Shown: positions 32,910-41,806, numbered from the stretch's first letter. The stretch: DNA of 64,000 nt from CAYPXN01 sp964470915 (GCA_964470915.1 CAYYEM010000001.1:62001-126000); one strand, 5' to 3'. The notes: a model not told the origin generated them from the sequence alone. Numbers and translations are program-made.

Positions 32910-34616
32910 TTACACTAATGGTTCTATTTTAAGAACCTGGTCGATTAAATCTTTTAAAACGCCTGTTTCGAAAGGTAACTTCAGATTTCCTGCCTTAAAA
33001 AAATCTTTGAGAGGAAGGCTGCCACCTAGTTGGCAAAGATGCAGATAATTATCCAAAGCTTTCTTTTTATCTTGAGTGCTTTGTACCCAAATTTGCAGAG
33101 CACCCACTAAAGCAATAGCATAGTCGATGTAATAGAAAGGGTTGTGAAAAATATGGAGTTGACGAAGCCAACGGATTTCTTGCCAAAAGGGAACGTCACT
33201 AAAATCAAGGTCTGGAATATATTTTTTCTCTAATTCCTTCCAAACTTTTGCACGACCCTCAACTCCAACTGCAGAACCTTCGTAAACGCAGTGTTGAAAT
33301 TCATCAACGACTGCAATGTAAGGAAGTAATAGCAGACTTTCAGCCAGATGATATTTTTTGAAACGTTCTGCCTCTTCTTTCTGAAAAAATAGATCGTAAT
33401 AGGGGTAAGCCAAAAATTCCATACTCATTGAATGAACTTCACAGGCTTCTAGAGTGGGCCAGCGTAATTCGACCATGTCGATATGGCTACTTTCCCATGC
33501 CTGAAAGGAGTGACCGCTTTCATGCAGAATCGTAGTGATGTCTGAACCTTCTCCTACACTGTTTAGGAAGATATAAGGTACTCGATAATCTGGAAAGTCC
33601 GTACAAAAAGCACCGGGTGCTTTCCCAGGACGAGAGGGAACATCGATTAAATCATGAGCAATCGAATTTTGAAAATGTTTGCCTAACTTGGGATCGATGG
33701 AATGAAAGGCTTTTAAGGCAGCGGGGACTTGTTCATTAATTTCCACTTTGAGTTTGGATGCTCGCCATTCAGGAAAAAAATCATTATTCCAAATTGCGAT
33801 AGAAGAAGATCCTAACATTTTAGCTTGGATTTGTCTGATTTTTTTCGTGACAGGTACTAATACATCAAAAATTTGTTTTCGAAAGGCCGCTACTTCTTTA
33901 GGACCATAATCAACACGTCGCATGTGTAGGTAAGCAAGAGGGATATAGTTGTCATGTCCGAGGCTTTTACCCATTTGTCCTCGAAGTTGAATGGAGTCTT
34001 CGTAAATTTCTTCAAGTGGGTCTCTGTTTTTCAAAAACCAAGCAGCATAATTTTGAATACTTTCTTTTCGAATCGAAGCTTTTTCATGAGAGGAAAATTT
34101 TTTATAATGAGGGAGTGGATATTTTTTCCCCTCCACTTCAAATTCACCGCTTCCTGTAAGCTTGGTATATTCTGAAATCTTTTGATTCACTTTTGCATCT
34201 AAGGCAACATTGGTGGGATGAAAAGAATCTTGCTGGATCTGTAATTGAAGAAAATATTGTGAGCCAAATTTTTTTTCGAGGCTTTTTCTATAGGGTGATT
34301 TTAATATTTTTTCTCGAAGGGGAGCATTGAGTTTTTTATAAGGGGGTTCAAGTTCTTGATGCAATCTTTCTTCTTCAGCAATGTTTTTTTCATCTTGAGT
34401 GTTTCGATAAAAATTTAAAGAGATTTGTGCTGCATGAGTGTCAATGTGGCATTTTACTTCATTCCAATAATAAACCGCATTTTCCCAATCTTCTTCGTTT
34501 TGGGCGCTATCAATCTTCTGATCAATAACTTTCAACCATTTTTCAATATTCTGTGGTTTGAGTTTTTCTTGATAGTCATGAAAAAAACGATTGGGGTGGC
34601 GTTTTAAATCAGTCAT
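32910..34616 (-). CDS. M3-family oligoendopeptidase (PepF-like)
   Basis: The 568-residue protein is a zinc metallopeptidase of the M3 family that trims short peptides in the cytoplasm. The zinc site is HESGHSFQAWES with the downstream Glu in WPTLEACEVHSMSMEFLAYP. Upstream regions (RRVDYGPKEVAAFRKQIFDVLVP, LHMRRVDYG) and the YIDYAIALVGALQIW tail match the PepF/M3 clade. Length is typical. It starts 8 nt after the upstream gene with no Shine-Dalgarno, suggesting coupling. Confidence 0.92.
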   Translation of the reverse strand: MTDLKRHPNRFFHDYQEKLKPQNIEKWLKVIDQKIDSAQNEEDWENAVYYWNEVKCHIDTHAAQISLNFYRNTQDEKNIAEEERLHQELEPPYKKLNAPLREKILKSPYRKSLEKKFGSQYFLQLQIQQDSFHPTNVALDAKVNQKISEYTKLTGSGEFEVEGKKYPLPHYKKFSSHEKASIRKESIQNYAAWFLKNRDPLEEIYEDSIQLRGQMGKSLGHDNYIPLAYLHMRRVDYGPKEVAAFRKQIFDVLVPVTKKIRQIQAKMLGSSSIAIWNNDFFPEWRASKLKVEINEQVPAALKAFHSIDPKLGKHFQNSIAHDLIDVPSRPGKAPGAFCTDFPDYRVPYIFLNSVGEGSDITTILHESGHSFQAWESSHIDMVELRWPTLEACEVHSMSMEFLAYPYYDLFFQKEEAERFKKYHLAESLLLLPYIAVVDEFQHCVYEGSAVGVEGRAKVWKELEKKYIPDLDFSDVPFWQEIRWLRQLHIFHNPFYYIDYAIALVGALQIWVQSTQDKKKALDNYLHLCQLGGSLPLKDFFKAGNLKLPFETGVLKDLIDQVLKIEPLV

Positions 34617-34623
34617 AAGAAAC

Positions 34624-35115
34624 TCAGAAATTTTTGGATGAGTTATTTAAAAAAGGTAAAGCCGGACTATTTTGAAATTTTAATTTTTGAGCTTCAATGA
34701 AGCGAGTCAAGTGAACGATTTCTTCTGGGGGAGCTTTTTGGTTTTGCATGTCGTAATAGAGATAGATCAAGGCTTCATTCCGAATGAGTTTTTTCTCTTC
34801 TGCCGGTAGTTTTGTGTAATCTTCTACAAACTGGTCTGAGAGTTGAAGTGCTGCATTTTTTTGCTCAGTGGTCAAAGAAGCTGAAAGAGAGGCTTCGATG
34901 ATTTTAGGACGAATCACTTGCTTGTAAGTCCACACTAAAGTGTGATCCGTCATTTTCCCAAAATCGATGGTAAAATAGAGAGCGAAAAGTATTCCGATAG
35001 GAATTAAAATGGCGAGTAAACAGCCTGTTAAGCATCCACAACAACCACAGCCTGACTTTTTAGCTGTAGCAGGATTTGGAGTAGGAGTTATAATTTGGGG
35101 ATTTAGATTTTGCAT
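34624..35115 (-). CDS. Membrane-anchored hypothetical protein, Cys-rich anchor
   Basis: A 163-residue protein with a Pro/Thr-rich N-terminus, a Cys cluster (GCGCCGCLTGC, about 22-32) leading into one membrane segment (LLAILIPIGILFALYFTI), and a helical extracytoplasmic or cytoplasmic domain of about 110 residues. I do not recognise a family. Cys-rich sequences before a membrane helix occur in bacterial GYF/zinc-type small membrane proteins, but no fold can be claimed. It sits between the transaldolase-like gene and pepF, 49 and 7 nt away, in one operon. Confidence 0.75.
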   Translation of the reverse strand: MQNLNPQIITPTPNPATAKKSGCGCCGCLTGCLLAILIPIGILFALYFTIDFGKMTDHTLVWTYKQVIRPKIIEASLSASLTTEQKNAALQLSDQFVEDYTKLPAEEKKLIRNEALIYLYYDMQNQKAPPEEIVHLTRFIEAQKLKFQNSPALPFLNNSSKNF

Positions 35116-35164
35116 AAAAATTCTCTTAAACTTTCTTTTGGCAGGAAAAGGTTAGTGTAAGAGC

Positions 35165-35809
35165 TTATTTAGGAACTTTTTCCCAATCTTTTAAAAATTT
35201 TTCAATTCCGATATCTGTCAGAGGATGCTGGGCAAGTTGTTTAATGACCGAATAAGGAATGGTGGCTACATCGGCACCGATGAGAGCGGAGTCGCGAACG
35301 TGAATAGGATTTCGAATTGAAGCAACGAGTACCTGGGTTTCAAAAGAATAATTGTCATAAATTTGGCGGATTTGGCTGATAAGTTCCATGCCCTCTTCTG
35401 AAATATCGTCCAGCCTTCCAACGAAAGGACTCACATAAGTTGCGCCTGCTTTTGCGCAGAGTAAAGCCTGATTAGGACTAAACACCAAAGTGACATTTGT
35501 TTTGATACCTTCTCGAGAACATTGTTTTACTGCTTTTATGCCCGTGAAAGTCATAGGAATTTTAACTACGATATTATCGTGCATCTTCGCAAAATGATGG
35601 GCTTCTTTCATCATGCCATCGAAATCAAGGCTGATGGTTTCAGCACTGATGGGTCCATCCACAATTTTGCAAATCTCTTGAATGGTTTCATCATAGTTTC
35701 TACCTGTTTTAGCAGCAAGAGTAGGGTTGGTAGTGACACCATCGATTAAACCCATCTCCCAACATTCACGGATTTCTTTTACATCTGCAGTATCAATAAA
35801 AAATTTCAT
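35165..35809 (-). CDS. fsa: Transaldolase / fructose-6-phosphate aldolase family
   Basis: A 214-residue TIM-barrel of the short transaldolase subfamily (MipB/TalC type). It has FIDTADVKEIRECWEMGLIDGVTTNPTL in parts, the Schiff-base Lys in NIVVKIPMT, KTNVTLVFSPNQALL, and ASIRNPIHVRDSALIGADVATIPY. It would transfer dihydroxyacetone units in the pentose phosphate pathway, or act as an F6P aldolase; small changes near the active site decide this and I cannot settle it by eye. AAGGAAA lies before the ATG. It heads the minus-strand unit through pepF and acs. Confidence 0.93.
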   Translation of the reverse strand: MKFFIDTADVKEIRECWEMGLIDGVTTNPTLAAKTGRNYDETIQEICKIVDGPISAETISLDFDGMMKEAHHFAKMHDNIVVKIPMTFTGIKAVKQCSREGIKTNVTLVFSPNQALLCAKAGATYVSPFVGRLDDISEEGMELISQIRQIYDNYSFETQVLVASIRNPIHVRDSALIGADVATIPYSVIKQLAQHPLTDIGIEKFLKDWEKVPK

Positions 35810-35829
35810 CTGGATTTCCTTTTTTTCTT

Positions 35830-35918
35830 GTCCTCCCTCTTAGGTTAAGAGGGGGTTAGGGGGCCTTACGAAACCTTCATAAAGCTCCTAAACTCTTCTT
35901 ACCCTAAGAGAAGGAGCT
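35830..35918. repeat. Family B repeat
   Basis: CCCTCTTAGGTTAAGAGGGG and, about 45 bp on, CTTCTTACCCTAAGAGAAG; same layout as the copy at 17183 (palindromic arms around a GGGGGTTAGGGGG core). Confidence 0.72.
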
Positions 35919-35937
35919 TAAGGAAGTATTTTTCTTA

Positions 35938-36189
35938 TCAATTTCTATGATTTCTACATTCGATTGAGCAAAAATATTCCCCTTCGTAATAAACAGCATA
36001 AGATTTTGGATTAAAAGTAGCACAAGTAGGGCAACGTTTCATTTCTTCGATTACGAGGTCCTGAGCTTTGCTTGCCTGAGGGTGGGTATTAGGGTGGAAT
36101 CGACGAGGTTTTTTTTTGGTATTTTTTCGTTGTGAATACAAACGGTAAAAATAATAAAGTAAAATCCCAACTAGAATAGTTTCAAACAC
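35938..36189 (-). CDS. Small membrane protein with zinc-ribbon-like Cys motif
   Basis: An 83-residue protein with one N-terminal membrane segment (FETILVGILLYYFYRLY), a basic linker, and a C-terminal CPTC...FCSIEC motif about 25 residues apart, probably a small zinc site. It resembles PP0621-type short proteins but the match is loose. The start is GTG with AGGA 8 nt upstream, 2 nt after the folK stop, so it is translationally coupled to folK. Confidence 0.72.
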   Translation of the reverse strand: MFETILVGILLYYFYRLYSQRKNTKKKPRRFHPNTHPQASKAQDLVIEEMKRCPTCATFNPKSYAVYYEGEYFCSIECRNHRN

Positions 36190-36191
36190 AA

Positions 36192-36761
36192 TTATACATC
36201 CTGAGAAAGGGGTTCGAGTGAATCTGCAGCATTACGGCTCAAGTAAAATCGATAGAGGGGGACCACTTTATTATTATCGGTGAGCTTTGCAAGCAAAGAT
36301 TGCATGCTAGTTCCCTTAATAGGATGGATGAGTTCGGGCTCAATTTCAACGAGGGGTTCCAACACGAAACGTCTTTTGTGAGCTTCAGGGTGGGGAATTT
36401 TCAAAGTATCTGTTTTAATTAAATCATCATTGTAAAACAAAAGATCCAAATCAATCACTCGGGGGCTCCACTTTTCACGCAGGGTGGGTCTGCCCATCGT
36501 TTGTTCGACTTCCTGTAAGAATTGAAAAAGCTTGTAAGGATTTAAATAAGTTCGAATTTTAATAACAGAATTAGCGTACCAGGCTGCATTATCTGTGGAG
36601 TGAAGTTTTAAAGGTTCAGTTTCATAAAGCGAAGAAGCGCGAAGGACTTCACAGTCCGGGTGGCCCTGGATGAAAGTAATCGCATCCAGGCAATTTTTAT
36701 CTTTCTGCCCTAAATTTGAGCCTATTCCAATATAAGCGATGTTCCATTTTAGATGACTCAT
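36192..36761 (-). CDS. folK: HPPK, 2-amino-4-hydroxy-6-hydroxymethyldihydropteridine diphosphokinase
   Basis: FolK transfers pyrophosphate from ATP to hydroxymethyl-dihydropterin in folate synthesis. The 189-residue protein shows AYIGIGSNLGQKDKN, SSLYETEPL, the signature RPTLREKWSPRVIDLDLLFYND, and PHPEAHKRRFVLEPLVEI. It is slightly longer than E. coli FolK (159). GGAGAG lies 9 nt upstream. No folP or folB is nearby. Confidence 0.95.
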   Translation of the reverse strand: MSHLKWNIAYIGIGSNLGQKDKNCLDAITFIQGHPDCEVLRASSLYETEPLKLHSTDNAAWYANSVIKIRTYLNPYKLFQFLQEVEQTMGRPTLREKWSPRVIDLDLLFYNDDLIKTDTLKIPHPEAHKRRFVLEPLVEIEPELIHPIKGTSMQSLLAKLTDNNKVVPLYRFYLSRNAADSLEPLSQDV

Positions 36762-36837
36762 GCTTTACAGCTCTCCTTAAGTAACATTACTGGACTATAC
36801 AGCTTCGGTCAATATTGAGTTTGAAAGGAGATGACGC

Positions 36838-36885
36838 ATGAGGACAATTGGAAAGAAGTCTTGTGTCAATTTTGAAAAACTTTAA
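36838..36885 (+). CDS. Possible 15-codon peptide with strong ribosome-binding site
   Basis: AAAGGAG (36824-36830) lies 7 nt before ATG in an otherwise gene-free region. The frame reads MRTIGKKSCVNFEKL and stops inside the left arm of a long inverted repeat. There is no downstream gene on this strand, so a leader-peptide role is unlikely. It may be chance. Confidence 0.25.
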   Translation: MRTIGKKSCVNFEKL

Positions 36886-36967
36886 GGCGGGTCTTTCAGT
36901 ATAAAGTAGCTTCAAAGTATTTTAGTAGCGTCTTGAAGTTTTGAAAAATTGGGTCCAAGACTTCTTT
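36852..36967. repeat. Long imperfect inverted repeat
   Basis: AAAGAAGTCTTG (36852-36863) and CAAGACTTCTTT (36956-36967) are exact complements, and homology continues inward over about 20 more bases with mismatches. It lies between folK and the 36972 gene and could mark a small RNA or 3' structure of that minus-strand gene. Confidence 0.65.
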
Positions 36968-36971
36968 GTTT

Positions 36972-38012
36972 TTAGAGTTTTAGTACGGCAGCTTCTGCAG
37001 ATGTTCTCGATTTAACAAATACAAAAGAGGGAAGTTCTTCATCAAAAGTTTGGGGAGAAATGTTTTCAAGAATTAAAATTTGAATAGGAGCGAGGGTAGG
37101 GAAAGTGTTGTCGGATCGACCCACATCTTCTGGCAGTTCAGTGGAGTTTAAGCCTGTGAGTAAATTTTCATACTCCGATTTTGTTGGGCTGTAAAAACCA
37201 AAACTTTCTGAGGTGTTATCTTCTAAAGATTCATCGAAAACATCTGCTGCTGTAAGCAGAGCTTGATCGTATACAAGCATTCGGGAAGCGCTGAGTCCGC
37301 TTCTTTGTGCTGCAGCAGAATAGGCTGAAAAGCTTGGATCATCAGGGTCCACAGGAGAAAATTGGTAAATGCCATTTCGATTGGCTTGAATCACTAAACG
37401 ATATCGTTCTGCTAAATTTGCAGAAACAAATTCATCTGAGTCGACTACAAACAAACTCGCTTCGTTTCTTTCTTCCATGAGTTTGATTCTATTTCTGACA
37501 ACATTTAACAAGGCTTGAGCAGTGAAAGAAGTGCTTGAGCGTTCTACTCTGCCTTCTGAATCGAGTGTTATTTCTTGAGGGATGATCGAACGTGCTTCTC
37601 CCATTAATACTTGAATCATCTCTTGGGGAGGGATGACAATTTTAATTACCTTATTTTGTAAAACCCCATTGAGTTTATATTTTAATTGGGTGATGCCAGC
37701 AGTTTCCGGATTTATTCGAAAAGTAATCGAGCTAGCACTTGCATCTATAATATTTCCTGTCGCGACGCCTTCGGGTTCGAATACGAGATCGACAGAATCG
37801 CTAGCTTCAAGTCCATCGATTAAAAGTTCATCCCATCCTGTAAGGGTTCCTCCTAAGGCTAACTTCATTTTTGTGTCAAAATCAAATTGAAGAGGTGAAG
37901 CTGCAGGAATGGGATCGTTATTTGAGGAAGAATCCGTTCCTGTCATGCCTCCGCAGGCGGAAAGAAGGATGAGGATAATAAAGATGAAAGTTTTCTTAAA
38001 ATTTTTTACCAT
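36972..38012 (-). CDS. Lipoprotein, possible SleB-like wall-hydrolase domain
   Basis: The 346-residue protein has a lipoprotein signal (IFIILILLSAC, Cys at 20), a Ser/Asn linker, a beta-rich region to about 135, and a segment QVLMGEARSIIPQEI...FTAQALLNVVRNRIKL (about 150-190) that resembles the GEARGE...VLNRV core of SleB-like cell-wall hydrolases. The remainder (FSPVDPDDPSFSAY, AADVFD) also fits the family loosely. Catalysis is unproven. It lies 8 nt after dapB and may be co-transcribed with the lysine genes, but has no Shine-Dalgarno. Confidence 0.6.
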   Translation of the reverse strand: MVKNFKKTFIFIILILLSACGGMTGTDSSSNNDPIPAASPLQFDFDTKMKLALGGTLTGWDELLIDGLEASDSVDLVFEPEGVATGNIIDASASSITFRINPETAGITQLKYKLNGVLQNKVIKIVIPPQEMIQVLMGEARSIIPQEITLDSEGRVERSSTSFTAQALLNVVRNRIKLMEERNEASLFVVDSDEFVSANLAERYRLVIQANRNGIYQFSPVDPDDPSFSAYSAAAQRSGLSASRMLVYDQALLTAADVFDESLEDNTSESFGFYSPTKSEYENLLTGLNSTELPEDVGRSDNTFPTLAPIQILILENISPQTFDEELPSFVFVKSRTSAEAAVLKL

Positions 38013-38020
38013 TAAAAAAA

Positions 38021-38797
38021 CTATTTCAACCCTAACACATCTTGCATGTCATAAAGCCCAGGTGTTTTTCCAATGAGCCATTCAGCAGCACGCAGTGCTC
38101 CTTGAGCAAAGGTATCGCGAGAAGTAGCACGATGGGTGATTTCAAGGCGTTCACCAATTCCAGCAAAGTAAACCGTATGGTCGCCAACTACGTCGCCTCC
38201 GCGTAAGGTTTGGATGCCAATTTCATTAGTTTTTCTTTCACCCATGATTCCATGGCGTGCATAGATGGCATCTTTGGCAAGATTGCGGCCACTCGCTTCC
38301 GCAAGTACTTCTGCTGTTGTCATTGCTGTACCGGAAGGAGCATCCTTTTTATGTCGATGATGCATTTCTAAAACTTCGATATCATAGTCAGAGCCTAGAG
38401 CTTTTGCGGCATCTGCAATCAGTTTCCACATCACATTTACACCCATGCTCATATTTGAAGAAAGCACGATGGGTATTTTTTGTGAGGCTTCTAAGATTTG
38501 GTTTCGTTCTGCTTCGCTTAATCCTGTTGTGCCAATTACCATGGGGGTTTTAAAATTTATGGCAGACTTTAAAAACTGAATAGTAGCCGCAGGGGTGGTA
38601 AAATCAATAATCACTTGAGCCTGTTGAATATAATCTTTAATTTCTGCGCGTACTAAAGCTCCTCGAAGAGTTTTAGAAATCAAGGCAGAGCTTTCGTGAT
38701 CGATAGGAAGCAATTCGAGATCTTTTCTTTCTTGAATCAGCGAGGCAATCCGCGAACCCATTCGGCCTGATACGCCGCATACCAAAATTTTGCTCAT
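38021..38797 (-). CDS. dapB: 4-hydroxy-tetrahydrodipicolinate reductase
   Basis: DapB reduces the DapA product with NAD(P)H towards diaminopimelate and lysine. The 258-residue protein has the nucleotide motif VCGVSGRMGSRIA, DFTTPAAT, GTTGLSEAE, the substrate loop EMHHRHKKDAPSGTA with catalytic His/Lys, and LRGGDVVGDHTVYFAG. GGAGG lies 7 nt before the ATG. It is downstream of dapA by 18 nt. Confidence 0.97.
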   Translation of the reverse strand: MSKILVCGVSGRMGSRIASLIQERKDLELLPIDHESSALISKTLRGALVRAEIKDYIQQAQVIIDFTTPAATIQFLKSAINFKTPMVIGTTGLSEAERNQILEASQKIPIVLSSNMSMGVNVMWKLIADAAKALGSDYDIEVLEMHHRHKKDAPSGTAMTTAEVLAEASGRNLAKDAIYARHGIMGERKTNEIGIQTLRGGDVVGDHTVYFAGIGERLEITHRATSRDTFAQGALRAAEWLIGKTPGLYDMQDVLGLK

Positions 38798-38815
38798 AAA
38801 ATTTCCTCCAGGAGA

Positions 38816-39214
38816 TTATACAAGTTGGAGCTTGTGGAGCGCCTGCTTTAATTTTTCTAGGTTTTCTTTTTTTAATTTAACCAATGGAAGTCGTAGTTCA
38901 TCACTGCATTGACCCATGAGGAATAAAGCTGCTTTGACAGGAGCTGGGTTTGTTTCAATAAACAAGATGTTATTAATTTCGAGCAATTGATAATGAATTT
39001 CTCGACAACGCTTGATGTTTCCTTTTACATTTTCTCTCCAAAGCTCTGAGCAAAGCTGAGGCAGAATATTTGCGGTCACCGAAATGGCACCTTGGGCTCC
39101 AAGGGCGTACAAAGGCCAGTTGAGAGCATCTTCTCCCGAAAGTAGTACAAAATCTTTTGGACAAGCAGCAATCACTTCGCTGGCTTGCACTAAGTTTCCA
39201 CTCGCTTCTTTAAT
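38816..39214 (-). CDS. dapA: 4-hydroxy-tetrahydrodipicolinate synthase, C-terminal part
   Basis: About 132 C-terminal residues of DapA run into an assembly gap. Visible are IKEASGNLVQASEVIAACP (the IKEASG strand of the TIM barrel), LLSGEDALNWPLYALGAQGAISVTANILP and ETNPAPVKAALFLMG, all typical of DapA. The Schiff-base Lys and the N-terminal 160 residues lie in the gap. It joins dapF upstream through a tandem repeat that probably broke the assembly. Confidence 0.93.
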   Translation of the reverse strand: MKEASGNLVQASEVIAACPKDFVLLSGEDALNWPLYALGAQGAISVTANILPQLCSELWRENVKGNIKRCREIHYQLLEINNILFIETNPAPVKAALFLMGQCSDELRLPLVKLKKENLEKLKQALHKLQLV

Positions 39215-39314
39215 NNNNNNNNNNNNNNNNNNNNNNNNNNNNNNNNNNNNNNNNNNNNNNNNNNNNNNNNNNNNNNNNNNNNNNNNNNNNNNNNNNNNNN
39301 NNNNNNNNNNNNNN
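39215..39314. other. Assembly gap (100 N) between dapF and dapA
   Basis: The flanks do not overlap. About 480 nt of dapA plus an unknown number of 149-bp repeat units are missing. Confidence 0.95.
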
Positions 39315-39607
39315 TCGGGGATTCCCGATGGTCATCCCCGCGCCCCTATTATTGTTTGCTTCGCCAAAAATGAATTTTGGCTTTGCTCACTCAAATTCCG
39401 TACCGGAAATATTAAATCTCAATTTCTCCTTCGAATACTTCCATTCCCGGTCCGTGCATTATATCGGGGATTCCCGATGGTCATCCCCGCGCCCCTATTA
39501 TTGTTTGCTTCGCCAAAATTGAATTTTGGCTTTGCTCACTCAAACTCCGTACCGGAAATATTATATCTCAATTTCTCCTTCGAATACTTCTAATCCCGGT
39601 CCGGTCA
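39315..39607. repeat. 149-bp tandem repeat including the 3' end of dapF
   Basis: The unit starting TCGGGGATTCCCGATGG recurs at 39464, giving two nearly identical 149-bp copies next to the assembly gap. Each holds a CCAAAATTGAATTTTGG-type hairpin, a GGGGAT...ATCCCC dyad, and about 45 bp that code for the C-terminus of DapF (GPGLEVFEGEIEI) in the real gene and form a dead copy in the other. Confidence 0.9.
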
Positions 39608-40382
39608 TGTAAACATGATTATCTTTTTCACTCCAGTTGATTTCTAAGTCACCCCCGGGTAGTTTTACATTGACCTTTCGATTCGTGTGGCCATTGAGCA
39701 CAGCTGCAACGACTGTTGCGCAAGCACCCGTACCACAAGCCAAGGTTTCTCCAGCCCCTCGTTCCCATACACGAAGTTTTATAGAATTTTTATCGATGAT
39801 TTGGGCAAATTCTACATTAATCCGTTTAGGAAATAGTGAGTAATTTTCAAACACAGGCCCAATTTTTTGTACGGGAAACTCATCCACATTTTCTACAAAT
39901 TGAATGCAATGAGGATTTCCCATACTGACACAGGTAATAGAATAATGTTGTCCACTTAAATCCATACTTTTTCCGATAACCATGCCTTCTAAGTTTACCG
40001 GAATTTCAGATGCTTTCAGAATAGGTTCACCCATGTCTACTTCGACCAGTTGATTGAGGATACGAACTTTTTTGATACCACCCAAAGTTTCGATCCCGAA
40101 TTCATTTTCTTTTATCAAGTTATGTTTTTTGGCGAAGAGAGCCAAACAGCGAATCCCATTGCCGCACATTTCGACTTCAGAACCATCATTGTTATAAATG
40201 ATCATGCGCAAATCTGCGACTTCTGAAGGGCGTAGTACCAGGAGTTGATCGCATCCAATGCCAAAACGTCTGTCGCAAAGTTCTTTAGCTTTACTGGCAA
40301 GTTGAGGAAAATTTTGCTCAAAGGCATTGATCACAATGAAATCGTTGCCGTTGCCATGCATTTTTGTAAATTTGATTTTCAT
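39561..40382 (-). CDS. dapF: Diaminopimelate epimerase
   Basis: DapF converts LL- to meso-diaminopimelate for peptidoglycan and lysine. The 273-residue protein has KMHGNGNDFIVI, the first catalytic Cys in GSEVEMCGNGIRCLA and the second in ERGAGETLACGTGACAT, plus SMGNPHC. Full length. Its last 45 bp are part of a tandem repeat. It follows lysA by 34 nt. Confidence 0.97.
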   Translation of the reverse strand: MKIKFTKMHGNGNDFIVINAFEQNFPQLASKAKELCDRRFGIGCDQLLVLRPSEVADLRMIIYNNDGSEVEMCGNGIRCLALFAKKHNLIKENEFGIETLGGIKKVRILNQLVEVDMGEPILKASEIPVNLEGMVIGKSMDLSGQHYSITCVSMGNPHCIQFVENVDEFPVQKIGPVFENYSLFPKRINVEFAQIIDKNSIKLRVWERGAGETLACGTGACATVVAAVLNGHTNRKVNVKLPGGDLEINWSEKDNHVYMTGPGLEVFEGEIEI

Positions 40383-40416
40383 AATATTTTAACAGAAGCA
40401 GGTTTAGAACCCTTCC

Positions 40417-41676
40417 TTATTTCTTAAGAAAAGCTGGGATTTTTTCACCTCGGATCAAATCTTCCACTTTTTCTCTTTCCCTTATTACATGGAATTGATC
40501 ATCGTTGACAAGTACCTCTGCTATACGAGGGCGACTGTTATAATTGGAAGACATAGCGAATCCGTAGGCTCCAGCAGAGAAAATGGCAAGCAAGTCTCCT
40601 GTTTTACTTTCAGGTAAGGGGCGATTCTGAGCAAAAAAATCACCGGATTCACAAATGGGGCCGACGATATCCGTTTTTCGTTTGCGTCCTTTTTTCTGGA
40701 TGACGGGGCTGATGTCATGAAAACTTCCGTAAAAAGCAGGACGAATCAAATCATTCATCGCGGCATCAACTACCACAAACTCTTTGCTAGGACTTTTTTT
40801 ATTATAAATCACCCGAGTGAGTAAAATGCCTGAATTTCCCATAATCACTCTTCCAGGTTCAAAAATGAGAGTCACATGCAGATCTTTAATTTCATCTAAT
40901 ATAGCTTTGGCATAACTAGAAGGCAGTGGAGGGCTTTCATCTTTATAACGAATACCGAGTCCGCCTCCCAAATCAAGATACTGTAGTGTAATCCCCATTT
41001 TTTTGATTTTAGAAATGAGGATTTTGAGTTTTTTTAAGGCATCTACGAAAGGGCGAATTTGTGTGAGTTGGCTTCCGATGTGGCAATCAAGGCCTAGAAT
41101 TTTTATATTAGGTAATTCTTTTGCTTTCTCATAAATTTCGAGAGCTTTTCTTACATCGATACCAAACTTACTCTTTTTCATGCCTGTTGAAATATAAGGA
41201 TGAGTTTTGGGATCAATGTTAGGGTTTACTCTCAGAGAAATGGGGGCTTTTTTGTTTAGAGTAGCAGCGACACGATCGATAGCATAGAGCTCTTGTTCGG
41301 ATTCTACATTAAACATGAGAATTCCTGCCTTGAGAGCTTGGGCTATTTCAGAATCAGTTTTTCCCACTCCGGAGTAGACGATTTTTTGTGCTTCTACACC
41401 TGCTTGTAAAGCTCGATACAGTTCTCCGCCACTCACAATATCAACCCCACCCCCTTCATTCGCGATGGCTTTTAAAATGGCGATATTAGAATTACATTTC
41501 ATAGAAAAGCAAAGCAGGTGAGGAACAGAAGCGAAAGCTTCGTTAAACACGGAAAAATGTCTTTTGAGAGTTGCGTAACTGTAAATATAGACAGGAGTTC
41601 CAACCTTGTTTGCGATTTCTTCAACGGGAATTTGTTCTGCGTGAAGTTTATTTTTTTTATATTGGAAAAAATGCAT
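40417..41676 (-). CDS. lysA: Diaminopimelate decarboxylase
   Basis: LysA, a PLP enzyme, makes L-lysine from meso-diaminopimelate. The 419-residue protein has the PLP Lys in LLCFSMKCNSNIAIL, GGVDIVSGGELYRAL, LDLGGGLGIRY, the EPGR motif, the catalytic Cys in GPICESGDFFA and the GAYGFAMSSNYN segment. AAGGAA lies 6 nt upstream. A family B repeat separates it from argH. Confidence 0.97.
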   Translation of the reverse strand: MHFFQYKKNKLHAEQIPVEEIANKVGTPVYIYSYATLKRHFSVFNEAFASVPHLLCFSMKCNSNIAILKAIANEGGGVDIVSGGELYRALQAGVEAQKIVYSGVGKTDSEIAQALKAGILMFNVESEQELYAIDRVAATLNKKAPISLRVNPNIDPKTHPYISTGMKKSKFGIDVRKALEIYEKAKELPNIKILGLDCHIGSQLTQIRPFVDALKKLKILISKIKKMGITLQYLDLGGGLGIRYKDESPPLPSSYAKAILDEIKDLHVTLIFEPGRVIMGNSGILLTRVIYNKKSPSKEFVVVDAAMNDLIRPAFYGSFHDISPVIQKKGRKRKTDIVGPICESGDFFAQNRPLPESKTGDLLAIFSAGAYGFAMSSNYNSRPRIAEVLVNDDQFHVIREREKVEDLIRGEKIPAFLKK

Positions 41677-41700
41677 TCGTATTCCTTTTTTTTGTAAAAA

Positions 41701-41784
41701 TCCCTCCCGACCTCCCTTTTATAAAGAGAGGGGAAGTATTTGCAAGCTAAACTCCCCCTTTGAAAAGGGGGATGGAGGGGGATT
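41701..41784. repeat. Family B repeat (argH-lysA junction)
   Basis: TCCCTCCCGACCTCCC and a GGGGGATGGAGGGGGA arm are near-complementary, with inner CCCCCTTTGAAAAGGGGG hairpin. Confidence 0.72.
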
Positions 41785-41806
41785 TAAAATAGAGAGGAGC
41801 TCCTAT

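Noticed and set aside
36972..38012. Calling the lipoprotein a firm cell-wall hydrolase
   Set aside because: Only one stretch resembles SleB; catalytic residues could not be confirmed by eye.
39084..39593. Open frames in the 39315-39607 repeat and dapA gap
   Set aside because: They depend on Ns or on repeat sequence antisense to dapF and dapA; no real protein features.
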